Shown here: positions 1-9,048 of the stretch, one piece after another
Numbering within the stretch: the stretch's first letter is position 1
How the letters are laid out: each line of letters starts with the position of its first letter
Source: Paulinella micropora
Taxonomy: Eukaryota; Cercozoa; Imbricatea; Euglyphida; Paulinellidae
DNA length: 64,000 nucleotides
Assembly: GCA_019918135.1 (NCBI GenBank)
Contig: WBZZ01003979.1
Coordinates: forward strand, 40,001-104,000
Direction: 5' to 3'
Notes under the pieces: generated by a model
Seen by the model: only the letters and a program-made list of their open reading frames with translations
What the model was told of the DNA's origin: nothing
Database searches by the model: none
Translations under genes and position numbers: made by a program

Positions 1-14
1 TAGTCTGAGGAAGC

Positions 15-15
15 C

Positions 16-70
<55 letters not shown>

Positions 71-71
71 T
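15..71. repeat. (TTA)n microsatellite
   Basis: Uninterrupted trinucleotide TAT/TTA array of about 19 units. It directly precedes a dispersed repeat (73-242) that has the same kind of array on its other side. Similar arrays lie at 243-330, 497-518, 1,908-1,934, 2,199-2,290 and 2,464-2,518. The (TTA)n blocks therefore behave like tails or preferred targets of the local dispersed repeats. Confidence 0.95.
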
Positions 72-72
72 A

Positions 73-242
73 GGGAGTACATAGGCCATCGGTCCCTTTC
101 CATGGGCTGATTGGTATAAAGCTCCTAGAGTAATGTTCTATGCAGTCACTTCCTTTATTCCACCGATTGGTGTGGAGACTTTCCTTATGGAATGGAGGAC
201 TGGTTGCACATGGCCTTTTGGCTCAGCAATTGGCAGACGATA
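73..242. repeat. dispersed ~170 bp repeat, copy A
   Basis: Nearly identical to 2,291-2,463, with a handful of substitutions. Both copies are bounded by (TTA)n arrays. No reading frame worth calling is present. The pairing with trinucleotide tails suggests a short non-autonomous retroposon, but no polymerase III boxes were recognised inside it. Family unknown. Confidence 0.8.
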
Positions 243-267
243 CATATTATTATTATTATTATTATTA

Positions 268-317
<50 letters not shown>

Positions 318-337
318 TGTTATTATTATTATTCGAT

Positions 338-480
338 AGCATAGTTTAGAGAGGGGAGTATAGATACTTAGCTTTAGTATAGTTAGCTAGTGTGTGTGGC
401 CTTCTATCAGTTATCAGTGAGCCTTTCCCTGTTTTTTTTTTCGAGTATATTTCTTCTAACGGGAAGCGCTGCCATTTTTT
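338..480. repeat. dispersed ~140 bp repeat, copy A
   Basis: Matches 1,762-1,903 over its full length, with small indels and a T-run near the right end of both copies. Copy A follows a (TTA)n array; copy B is followed by one. Non-coding; family unknown. The stretch 481-754 beyond it holds a short TTA array and possibly an upstream exon of the spliced gene, which could not be phased with confidence. Confidence 0.75.
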
Positions 481-754
481 TTAATTTAAACTCTCTTTTT
501 ATTATTATTATTATTATTCCTCTTTTGCTGCTGCTTTAATTAGCTTGCTCTTTAAGTTCACATCCGAGGACAACAAACATCGGGAGGGGGCGCTCGCGCT
601 CGACGTTGCACTTACAAAGTACAACAATTTCGAACTGAAGGCGTCCACGCAAGTGGAGACATGTGAGGGTGAAACTTCACCTTGTGCTCCCGGGTCTTTT
701 TCCCTATAAGTATGAAAGATTTTTATAAACTGATTGTTTATTTTTTATTTGCAG

Positions 755-1663
755 GCTCTTCATTGTCTTTCCCATTGGTTGGCGCAAGAAGACTCCTGCG
801 CAAGTAAATCGAGGTACTGTATGTTTTTCAAAATTCACAAGCTGCACATATTTTTTATACTTGGATGTTGCAGGATCGAAGCGCTTCATTTTTGCTGCGC
901 GCGAGGTCGACACTGACGGCGATGGCAAGGCTGACGAAATCCAATATCAGCTCATGGGTTTTTTTGGTTTTAACCTTAAACACTCTTGCATGCTTGATCA
1001 GTCGCCGATGGACTTCGAGAAGCAGGTGAAGCCCGCGTGGCTCCTCTACGTCGGTAACCCCGCGAACCCGCCTATGATTTGCAACTGGCGGAAGCGGGAG
1101 CTTTTGCTTCTGTACGAAGCAAACAAGGTCATTTCTTCTTCTTCTTCTTCTTCTTCCCATTCTTCTTCCATTTTTCTTTTTCTTCTTCAAATACATGTTA
1201 TTATTCTTCTTCTCCACCAGCTCCATCTTTTTTTTTTTGTTTTTTTTGGCATCTTCCTTTTCTTTATTTTGCATATTTACTGCATGCTCGCCTGAAACGT
1301 TAGAAGAAGAATCAAAAAAAAGGGCCCGACTGAGCCTCGCTCTTCGGGCAGGCCAAAAAAATTGAGATTCGGTAGCAACATTGTATGTAATGAAAAATGA
1401 AGGATGTATGTAATATTGTTTGGTTCTTTGTGCAGAATCCATCGACGTCGACGATGTTCCAGACGTTCCAGACGTCCCTGAAGAAGAAGAGACCCCTGAG
1501 CCTCCTATGCCTAAGGGGTCCAGCAAGAAAAAGCCAGGTACTAGCAAATTTCATCTTTCTTTTTGTGCTTTTTTTTCAGTGTTTCTAATTTCTGACGTGA
1601 CTAGGCAAGCCGAAGTCCAAAAAGCCCGCGGTCGACGCTGATGAAGTGGACATGTCGTTGGAG
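755..1663 (+). CDS. spliced gene fragment with an EF-hand-like segment and acidic/lysine tail
   Basis: Four exons can be read between good GT-AG boundaries: 755-813, 874-1127, 1436-1537 and 1605-1663. The introns are 710-754, 814-873, 1128-1435 and 1538-1604, and another GT follows at 1664. Exon 2 contains a calcium-loop-like DTDGDGKADE segment followed by a hydrophobic/basic stretch. Exons 3-4 read as an acidic PDVPEEEE-type region and then a lysine/proline region. Phases agree for exons 1-2 and 3-4. The 2-3 junction does not fit without another splice choice, a mini-exon in the CTT-rich 308 nt intron, or an indel. Start and stop are not visible; beyond 1,664 the gene is lost in a G/C tract. 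Introns mark this as host-type. Product not recognised. Confidence 0.5.
1129..1180. repeat. (CTT)n microsatellite inside an intron
   Basis: An imperfect CTT/TTC array inside the large intron of the spliced gene fragment. It makes long poly-Ser or poly-Phe reading frames that are not genes. T-rich sequence continues to about 1,270. Confidence 0.8.
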
Positions 1664-1708
1664 GTATAATCTTTCCTGCTCCTTCTTCTTCTTTTTCTTT
1701 TTTTTTGT

Positions 1709-1739
1709 GAGGGGGGGGGGGCCCCCGGGGGGGGGGGGC
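1709..1739. repeat. G-run / C-run / G-run tract
   Basis: A block of consecutive G, then C, then G, self-complementary in its first half. It interrupts the 3' side of the spliced gene fragment just before a second dispersed repeat. It is of the same kind as the tracts found upstream of most genes further right. Confidence 0.7.
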
Positions 1740-1761
1740 AAAAGGTCTCTTTGGGCGCCGC

Positions 1762-1903
1762 AGCATATAGTTTAGAGAGGGGAGTATAGCTACTAGCTTT
1801 AGTATGGCTAGCTAGTGTGTGTGGCATTCTATCAGTGAGCCTTTCCCTGTCTTTTTTTTTCCGAGTATAATCTCTCTAACGGGAAGCGCTGACATTTTTT
1901 TTT
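1762..1903. repeat. dispersed ~140 bp repeat, copy B
   Basis: Second copy of the repeat at 338-480, with a few substitutions and small indels. It is followed by a (TTA)n array at 1,908-1,934 and then by the tRNA-like SINE head. Confidence 0.75.
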
Positions 1904-1934
1904 CAAACTTTATTATTATTATTATTATTATTAT

Positions 1935-2077
1935 GGACACCGTGATAGCCCAGTGGTCAAGTTCTACCATCTGGGCCCTGTCGCCAGTTCGATTCCCGTC
2001 GGTGCCACCAGTATTTTCATTGAACATACCGATCCGTCTGGACCAGTATTTTCATTGAACATACCGGCCCGTCTGGA
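1935..2077 (+). mobile_element. tRNA-derived SINE-like element with a 35 bp tandem repeat
   Basis: 1,935-2,010 looks like a decayed tRNA. A box A-like segment lies at 1,946-1,956 (TAGCCCAGTGG) and a canonical box B at 1,987-1,995 (GTTCGATTC). A seven-pair acceptor stem with one mismatch can form, and the sequence ends in CCA at 2,008-2,010. The T stem does not pair, so it is unlikely to be a working tRNA. Two 35 bp near-identical units follow (2,008-2,042 and 2,043-2,077). Internal pol III promoter plus unrelated tail is the classic SINE layout. 2,078-2,198 is unique-looking non-coding sequence before another (TTA)n array. Confidence 0.6.
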
Positions 2078-2200
2078 AGTGTTGGAACTGCCCTTGCGGG
2101 GGTGTCATTAGAGCTTATCGTCAATTCTTCGTACTCCCCTCACGGGTGAGACGATGGAGGCGCATGTGCAGAAATGCATCAGCCATTGACAGAGAAGCAC

Positions 2201-2288
<88 letters not shown>

Positions 2289-2290
2289 TA

Positions 2291-2463
2291 GGGAGTACAT
2301 AGGCCATCGGTCCCTTTCCATGGGCTGATTGGTATAAAGCTCCTAGAGTAATGTTCTATGCAGTCACTTCCTTTATTCCACCGATTGGTGTGGAGACTTT
2401 CCTTATGGAATGGAGGACTGGATGCACATGGCCTTTTGGCTCAGCAATTGGCAGGAGATACAC
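2291..2463. repeat. dispersed ~170 bp repeat, copy B
   Basis: Second copy of the 73-242 repeat, with (TTA)n arrays on both sides (2,199-2,290 and 2,464-2,518). Non-coding. Confidence 0.8.
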
Positions 2464-2487
2464 TATTATTACTATTATTATTATTAC

Positions 2488-2518
<31 letters not shown>

Positions 2519-2521
<3 letters not shown>

Positions 2522-3031
2522 CCCAATGGCCTCAAGGCGTTAAACTGTGACGCCAACTCATAACCCTTTGGTGGTAGATGCTGGGGAGGAGGGTCGTTGC
2601 GCGCGTAAAAGATCTTAAACTCCGCATATGCTGGTTGATAGCCCAGGACCCAGCAGACACCAGATTGTTATGGGTGGGGTTTCGAGGCAGCTCTAGCAAC
2701 CGCGCTTGGTGTATGCACTTGCACATTCGGTGACGTCTTGCAAGAGGTTGCTGGGACTGCGGAATAACCTCGGCTTAGTGCAGTCTTGCCCTCAGGAGCT
2801 CCATCGGTGGCCCCGATCATCAGGCGAGAGACTGACACGGGGGGGTGGAGGACCTCGAACAAGGGTATTGGAGGCTTATGTCCGTTGAGGATATGCCATT
2901 AGCTGCATCAGTACGCCTCAGATATAGTAAATCTGCCTTGGAGTGTTGACTGTGACATATTTGAGGGAAATCCCGATGAAAAAACCTAGTCACACTTGCT
3001 AAACAGAGTTCCAGCCCAATGGCCACAAGGC
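2519..3031. mobile_element. retroposon-like insertion bounded by 20 bp direct repeats
   Basis: A 20 bp direct repeat with one mismatch bounds the segment (2,519-2,538 and 3,012-3,031), as expected of a target-site duplication from target-primed retrotransposition. The ~475 bp between contains no convincing reading frame and no poly(A) tail. It could be a 5'-truncated LINE 3' end or a SINE. The right-hand repeat directly abuts the ATG of the next ORF. Family not recognised. Confidence 0.45.
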
Positions 3032-3032
3032 A

Positions 3033-3542
3033 ATGTCAGAACAAGCCGCATCCATTAAGGAAATGCTAGCAGAAGAAAGAAAGTTGAGAGAGGAGGAAAG
3101 GAAGAAAAAAGAAGCGCAAGATCGGAAGGAAAAAGAGGCGCAAGAGAAGCGACAACGGGAAGAGGAGAGAAGAAAGAGGAAGAATTCGAAGAAGGAGAAG
3201 GAGGAGGAGGAGGAGGAGGAGGAGGAGGAAAGCTCAGAAGAAGAGAACGAGAGAGTGAAGAAGAAGAAGAAGAATAACAAGAACAAGAAAAACTATGATG
3301 ATAATGATAACAACAACAACAACAGCAACAACAACAGCAACAACAACAACAACAACAACAACAAAAATAGTAAGAGCGAGAGAGAAAGCTTGCTGGAGGA
3401 TCTCATCGCGCGGATGGCAGCTGGCGCTCTGTCTGCTGGTAACTCACCTTCCACCCCCCAACGCGGCACCGGTCTCACCGCTCCCAGCTCACCTAACGCA
3501 TGGGAGTTTGTTTTAGCATCGCTTGCGCTGACTCGGCGCTAA
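3033..3542 (+). CDS. low-complexity charged protein (KE-rich coiled coil plus Asn run)
   Basis: An ATG-initiated ORF of 169 aa. Residues ~10-60 are a highly charged, probably helical K/E/R-rich segment, and ~60-70 are an almost pure Glu run. A Lys/Asn stretch and an Asn-rich run with scattered Ser follow (~80-110). The C-terminal ~55 residues are ordinary sequence with a Ser/Pro/Thr-rich part. Much of the length is built from trinucleotide-type repeats, so it could be a real low-complexity protein, one exon of a longer gene, or chance. The start codon abuts the direct repeat of the upstream insertion. No family recognised. Confidence 0.4.
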   Translation: MSEQAASIKEMLAEERKLREEERKKKEAQDRKEKEAQEKRQREEERRKRKNSKKEKEEEEEEEEEESSEEENERVKKKKKNNKNKKNYDDNDNNNNNSNNNSNNNNNNNNKNSKSERESLLEDLIARMAAGALSAGNSPSTPQRGTGLTAPSSPNAWEFVLASLALTRR

Positions 3543-4252
3543 CTTCAAATGCACGCACCAGGTAGTTTGCATAGCTTTCACTTTTCTCCTTCATCTGAAA
3601 GATGTTTGAATTTGTCTTGTGTTTTTTTTCTTTGTAGTAGTGTAGTATTAATCGTAATTTTTTGCACTGGCAGGTTTGTTGTGGTCGAAAGCGGGATTAA
3701 GAACGTTTGTCGCGTGCAAGAGTTAAACAAACTTCTAATTTAGTTAGTATGATATTGCGGAGTTAGATTTATTATTTTTTTTAGTAATTAAAGAAATTTT
3801 GTTGTAGAATCTATGTATTTTGCGTGGCGACATCGCACTTCTCTTCCTCCCCCGTTCCCCCCTCCCCCCCCCCCCCCCCCGGGGGGAATTTATTGTAGGT
3901 AAAAGCAATGTTTATTATCATAATAAAGTAAAATGCTTAATGTAAACAAAGATAAACAAAATTAAAAGCAAATTCTGCATGTTGGGCATTGTTATCATCA
4001 TAGATTCATAGTAGCCGGGACTATGAAAAAGTAGAAAAATTACCGTGTCGGACCGGTTCCTGCCCACCTCTGAAGATGAAGTTAAAGTGTATTACAATTA
4101 ATAAAAACATGTTTTAATATTATTTTTATATGTTCTGCAATCAGTGAATTGATTTCCTTTCATTTCCACACGTTTTCAAAAAAGTCCATATACTTCATGG
4201 AAAATTTCGGAAAAAGGGATACCCCCAAGATTGTCGAATGTTTAGTTATAGC
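3543..4252. other. gene-free AT-rich stretch with a C/G homopolymer block
   Basis: No supported gene. A run of C followed by G at about 3,856-3,886 divides the stretch. The rest is AT-rich (about 3,560-3,850 and 3,887-4,250) with AATAAA-like motifs. This is the transition between the host-like repeat-rich left end and the gene-dense right part, and a candidate integration or rearrangement border. Confidence 0.5.
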
Positions 4253-4640
4253 CTATCGCATGCGATAGGCAAAGTTTTTGCGTAACTCATCATCAACACT
4301 TGAGACATAAAGAAAATTAAATCTCTCCTTTGTTGCTTCGTGATACTTTTGAAGAAAATAATCAAAATCAAAAGATAAGTCTAAGTGTTTATACACGAGT
4401 TCCATTTTGTCCTGAGACTGGCCCGGAAAGATTAATAAATAATCTACCTGCTTAATGGCTTCTGGCCGTAGGTCGTTTAAATACTGGCTTGACATAATAA
4501 CCTTTGATTTATAGTGTCTGTTCTTTTTTAACAAATCACTTACGGACTTGTCTCTTAATCCACTTCCTAAATCATCCAAAACAAAAACAACCTCTGGAGA
4601 AATATACTTCAACTGGCAGCATGTTATCTGAATAGTTGGG
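4253..4640 (-). pseudogene. fragment of A32-type (FtsK/HerA-like) viral genome-packaging ATPase
   Basis: The minus-strand frame carries the C-terminal half of a packaging ATPase. A hydrophobic Walker B strand ends in Asp-Asp (VFVLDDLGS). It is followed by an RH-containing segment, a sensor-like MSSQ, and a run matching the usual order of the poxvirus A32/NCLDV family. The Walker A half is absent: the homology ends at about 4,640, where the same reading frame runs into the antisense of a Sel1 repeat gene. These ATPases pump genomes into capsids and are a hallmark of large DNA viruses and of Polinton-like elements. The piece is a truncated fossil; which of the two groups it came from cannot be told from this length. 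Confidence 0.6.
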
Positions 4641-4642
4641 GG

Positions 4643-4960
4643 ACTCCAAGGAATCCGATCAAGGCGTTTGAATTCTTCAAGAAGGCGGCGTTGCAAGGTA
4701 GCGACGAGGCGCAGTTCAGGCTAGCGCTATGCTACAGTTCTGGCGAGGGAACAGCCCAAGACAGGGGCCAGGCCGCCGCGTGAACCGCCAAGGCCTCTGC
4801 GCAAGGCCATGCAAATGCGCGTTGTTTGCTGGGCGCTTACCACTTCTTTGGCGTCTCGGTGCCCAAGGACGAAGCTAAGGGCGTACAATACTGGTTGCAG
4901 GCGGCAGGTTTGGGTTCCGCCTTTGCACAGAAGTCTCTGGCCACCTATGTCGGATCGTGA
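4643..4960 (+). pseudogene. Sel1-repeat protein, C-terminal remnant
   Basis: About 105 codons give two to three Sel1-like repeats (36-residue TPR-like helical pairs with A-x-x-x-LG-x-x-Y and GV-x-D-x-x-x-A patterns), ending at TGA 4,958. The reading is broken once and lacks a start. Its 5' end coincides with the broken end of the ATPase fragment, so a rearrangement joined the two. A shorter piece of the same gene end lies at 11,862-11,998, and a better Sel1 gene lies at 58,761-59,312. Confidence 0.6.
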
Positions 4961-6032
4961 CCCCTCCGTGCAGTATTAGCTGCGCGTCCAAAAGCAGACG
5001 AGAGAGCTAAGGGTGCTCAAGAGGAAGATTCTTCGATAAAAACTTGCTTTATTAAAGCAATTTAACTTTCTTTTCTGTCACACGAGAATCGCGAAATCCT
5101 TGATTTCCTGACGATATAGGGAGCAGCGCCTTAGCTGTTCGGCGCAATAGGCTTCACTACCGGCTCAGACGCATGATTGCGAGAAACTGTATATTTATTC
5201 TTGTTCCAACAAAGCTTTTGCGAAAATCAAACAAATCATTCTTTAGCTCAGCCGAGGGAACAGAAAGAAAGCAGTCGCGTAATAACTAGAAAAAGCCTGT
5301 AAAAGACAAGACGCTCCTTTTTTAAAAGTCGGAGGGAGGGGGGCTATCCTCAGGGGGGGAAGAGGAGGGAACGGGAGGGTGGGAAGGAGCACTCCCCTCC
5401 CCTTCCCCCCTCCACTTCCTCTTTCCCCCTTCTTTTGTCCGTCTGTTTCTTTGGTTGTCGGGCAAATAAAATTTTTGTTCCTCTTTTCATATTTTTCATA
5501 TTTTTCTGATCTTGCGCACGGTGGCCGCGCCGTCAGAATCGTGAGGCCCTTGTCTGCCTGGTACATTGACCACCGCCCATACATCTGCCGCAGTCAGGGG
5601 GCTCAAGGAGTGAAGGGACAGAACTGAAGAAAAACTAGGAGGAATCCGATGGCGCCGAGCTCATGGCCCCCGGCGCACCCATAGTCGCCAGCGCTATCCT
5701 TCTCTCCCCCCTTTTTTTTATCCGTCATTTTCTTCACCTTTTTCTGATTGCGAAGGCGGGGGTTTGTGGATGAAGGAGATTTGGTTCCCATCCCTCTCAA
5801 CAACCAGAATCCTGCCACCGACTACTTCCGGCGATTGGTGACATATGGTTTTTTTTTACAAATTGGGCCAAAGAAATTCAAGTGTCTCAAAATTGTTTAA
5901 AAAAGTGCAAGAAGAAATGTCCGGAGCAATAAGAGGTTTAAAAAGAAAAAGGAATGCAGACGCCTGGGCGCATTGTCTTTGTCCACACGTCCCCCCCCCG
6001 CCTTCTCTCTTTCTCTCCCTAGTTGCGCACAT
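4961..6032. other. gene-free region made of segments repeated at 11.9-12.8 kb
   Basis: No gene supported. The sequence just after the Sel1 stop, the AT-rich block around 5,265-5,345 and the segment 5,440-5,595 each recur at 11,999-12,020, 12,240-12,357 and 12,600-12,775. A G/C tract with a self-complementary GGAGCACTCC core lies near 5,380-5,410. A short AT-rich piece at 5,840-5,960 shows nothing recognisable. The paired segments keep their order, so an old segmental duplication including the Sel1 gene end is likely. Confidence 0.55.
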
Positions 6033-7495
6033 TTAAAGCGTGTTGCTGTCCTGCATGGTCATGAACGTGCGTAATGAGGTTGACTCCGAGTCCTTCCGCC
6101 ACTGGTCCAACCGGGCCTGGATCTCGTCCGCGTCATCGTCCCTTTGTAAATGTTGCATCGATTCTTCGTAGGCCGCCAGGGCCCGCTTCTCTACCTCCGC
6201 CAACTGCTTCTTGAGTTCTTCCAGAGCGCCGGGGTGGTGCCAATAGTTGCCTCTTATTCTGAGCTCTAGGTCTCCATTGGCGTGGTCGCTGCCCACCTCG
6301 ATCTCGACCTTGGTCGCAATCCTGCGCTTCTTGTGCGCCGGCCACGTGCGCGCCTGCTCGTGCACTTGGGCGCTTGCCTCTCTCTCCCCTCTTAGAACTG
6401 CTTCAGAGAACCTCCACACTTGCTGCAATTTTTACACTTTGTGTTGTAGAGTTTAAGTATGGTTTCTAGCTGTTGTCGGAGCGGCACTTGTCGTTCTTGG
6501 GAGCAGTTATATAGCAAGCTTTCTCGTAACATCCGTTTGGCCCCGGCCACCAGCTTGGAGTCAAGCACGTGTTGGTGAGTCCCGACCGAGTCTGGATGCT
6601 TGGGGTAGAGCTCTGATAACCACTCGCTCCCCGCGTCTGCCTCCTCAGATTCGAACACGTGCAACACCTCAATGGCACGCTGTCTCGTCTTGCTGTCGTT
6701 CTCCACGACCTGTTTCACAAGTTGATTAACGGTGGCAATCGCTGCGTCAAACCTGGTGCGCAATGCTGGGTCAACTTGTGCATTTATGCGCTTTATATAC
6801 TCATGGATTTTCATACCGGCAGGACATGTTGTCAAAAGGCCGGGCGTTTGGCACCACTGCCGCATATCCGCCCAGACAGTATTCAAGGCCCGAACCTGCT
6901 CCTTAGCGCTCTCACCCAATATCCGATCGCATGTGATTGCCAGACACTCTTGCCACCGATCCAAGAAGTGCAATCGTTTGGGAGGGACGACACTATTCCC
7001 CAACCCGCGCATAGATTCTAGGCTTACAAACTGCCTTTTTAAGTGCGTAAAGCCTAGCTTTTCAAGTATATGCGCCGACCGCGGGGCCGCACAATCGGCC
7101 GCTATAAAGACATGGTTTCTATGTAGCGAGTATAGTGTTGCCCTCAGGTTCACTAGCAAAATGAGAATGGCCGTTAGAAGCTGGATCAACTTTCGTCCCT
7201 GCCAATTGGGGACTGTTTCTAGATTCAACACTACCCACTTCATTGCGGTCGGGGGGGAGTGCCCGCGTGAATACTGTGTGGTATACTGCGCCGAAACGAG
7301 TTGCCCCTTTGCATCTAAAAGCTGAATTTCCAGTTTACGGAGGCTCTTGCAATGGAACACAAGTTTCTCATCCGCAAAGCGATTGCTGATCAGCTGCGCC
7401 AGAGCTAGTAGCCATTTTCGCTGCTGCTGCTCTAGGTTGGATTGCAATTTGTCAGGAAACCAGTCGATCTGTATTACACTTGTCTGATCCGCCAT
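6033..7495 (-). CDS. GNAT-like acetyltransferase domain protein with coiled-coil tail
   Basis: ATG at 7,495; stop TAA at 6,033. The N-terminal third has a GNAT-like layout. A beta-strand (WVVLNLETV) is followed by a basic QGRKL segment in the place of the acetyl-CoA loop. A helix, then a DCAAPRSAHILEKLGF stretch typical of GNAT motif B, come next. The middle is alpha-helical and unassigned. A CxxC...CxxC-like cluster (C-K-N-C-S-K-C) lies near residue 360, and the last ~130 residues are charged and probably coiled coil. The coding sequence lies in two overlapping frames (one break). A G/C tract near 7,620-7,660 lies upstream of the start, as for other genes here. The assignment rests on motif spacing only. 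Confidence 0.45.
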
Positions 7496-7744
7496 CGCTG
7501 CGAAATATTTTTTTTAATAACAAGAAACCCCTCCAAAACGGTGTCTTTTTGCCTCTCGCCGGTGGAAGAGGAAGGGGGATTTTTTTTTACTCTCTCTCTC
7601 TCTCTGTCTCTTTTGGGATGGGGGGGGGAGGGGGAGCACTCCCCCCCTTCCCCCCTCCCCATCCTCTTTCTTCCTCCCCTTTGCCTTCCTCCTTCCCCGG
7701 TCTGTTTTTTTGGGTTGTCGGGCAAAAAAAATTTTTTTTTCTAG

Positions 7745-8095
7745 CAGATCTCACGGCGCCGGTTTGCTTTCGTCCGTCGAGCTGCACCATCTGTCGCGTG
7801 GGCTGGGCGACGAGTCCTGACGGAGTACGCACCTGCGCGTCAAGTGCGACCTGCACGCGGGAGAGGCGCTTCTGCGCGCCTGGAGCGAGCACGGGTCGCG
7901 ACAAGGGCTGCATACACTGAGCCTAGAGCTTTATGGCAATAGCCCAGAAGACGAGGTGCCGCCCACATACGAGGAGAAAATCGAACCGGTGCTGCGCGGG
8001 CTGCTGCTGGGCGTCGGGCGATGCCTTCTGGCTGATTGATGAATGCGGCGGAGACCACGGCGACGCGGACCGGACCGCGCGTGCCTTGGACAAGA
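7745..8095 (+). pseudogene. possible decayed gene remnant
   Basis: GC-rich sequence with coding-like composition gives leucine-rich stretches in one frame, with about two interruptions. It is followed by an AT-rich tail (GATTAAAATTTTGTCA) that recurs as a gene tail in the 60-62 kb array. The composition and tail suggest the end of a former gene of unknown family. Weak call; the left part (7,500-7,745) is only a repeat-type leader with T and G runs. Confidence 0.25.
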
Positions 8096-8309
8096 TTAAA
8101 ATTTTGTCAGTGATTTTTTTTATTAATTTTTTCTTGTATGTTTTCTAACTGCCCCCCCCCCCCTTCTTCCCTCTCCCTCCTTGCCCTCTGGGCCACTCTC
8201 TCGTGTCGCTGTTTCTGCAAGAATCAGAAACAGTCGCGGCGCTAGCTCGCTCACCATTTCCCCCCCAAACGGTTGGAGAGAAAAAAAGGTGGGAAGATTT
8301 TTGTACCCA

Positions 8310-8990
8310 ACACCAGATGTCCCAAGATAGGCAAGAGCCCCAAGCAAGGAAAAAAGGCCCGTCGATGCGGCCATCACCGCAACAAAGTCTGTGCACTGCA
8401 ACTCTTGCCTGTACGGCAACGCCAGCGGCAGCTGCACCTGCCCCCGCTGGTCGGAGCTGACCGGACACGGTGCGCTCTTTGCCTCGAGCCACTGGGGAAA
8501 GTTGCGTGCGACCCCAGGGCATGTCCCGCCGGCGTCTGCGCGGAACCGCCTGGTCCACCAGTTCGGTTTGACGCGCACGGTCCCCCCGCCGCTGCCGCTG
8601 GCGTTCCAGCCAGCGGCCGACGCTAAGATGGGTCACCTGGAGGTCTACCGCGGCGATGCACAGTACGTGGGCTTGGTGAGCAACTACGCAGGCTCAGGCT
8701 GATCGTTGGCAGGGTGGGAACGCACCAACAACCTCTACTCGGACAGCTACGAGAGCTACTTGCGGGTGGTGCCGGTACCCGTGGACGAGCGCGCGCCCCG
8801 CTGCATATTTCCAGAAGAAGAGGCCCCGGCGCTGGAGCTCTCGGGGGAGACCTCTTTGAACCGTGCGCGGCGGCGGCGGTCGCCCAAGAGAGAAGTATTC
8901 GGCGAAGGCCGCGCTCGGCGGGCCACGTGGCAGGACGCGCGGGCGCTGCGCGAGTTGGTGTGTGGCTGGCCTGACAACGCTGCAATACAC
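8310..8990 (+). pseudogene. decayed third copy of the GNAT-type gene (5' half)
   Basis: Aligns by eye with the first ~660 bp of the GNAT genes at 38,025 and 56,000. It has the same Cys-containing N-terminus (CNSCLYG, CTCPRWSEL), the GHVPP segment, LEVYRGDAQYVG, the NNLYSD..ESYLRV segment and the RATWQDARALRELV block. It is clearly more diverged than those two are from each other. It ends before the acetyl-CoA-binding part, so the catalytic half is missing, and its frame has a few breaks. It is an old fossil of the family. Upstream (8,100-8,300) is a C-rich leader resembling the leaders of the full copies. Confidence 0.75.
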
Positions 8991-9048
8991 TATTGGTTCA
9001 TGGCCCCCCCCCCCACCTCCTCTTCCCATCCGGCACCTCTCGCACAAG

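Noticed and set aside
133-349. ORFs with Leu/Tyr/Ile runs in the first 350 bases
   Set aside because: They are translations of the (TTA)n arrays; the same holds for the poly-Asn and poly-Leu frames at 2,120-2,560.
1935-2010. Functional tRNA gene
   Set aside because: A and B boxes and the acceptor stem are present, but the T stem does not pair and the anticodon arm is not clear; a SINE head fits better.
3293-3478. Minus-strand Leu-run ORF opposite the Asn-rich ORF
   Set aside because: Antisense of trinucleotide repeats; composition is dictated by the plus strand.
4253-4640. Calling a Polinton from the ATPase fragment
   Set aside because: No terminal inverted repeats, integrase, protein-primed polymerase or capsid gene nearby; one ATPase fragment cannot separate Polinton from NCLDV origin.
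7474-7725. ORFs in the leader of the GNAT-like gene
   Set aside because: They consist of Gly/Arg/Glu or Pro/Ser runs from a G/C tract and CT repeats.
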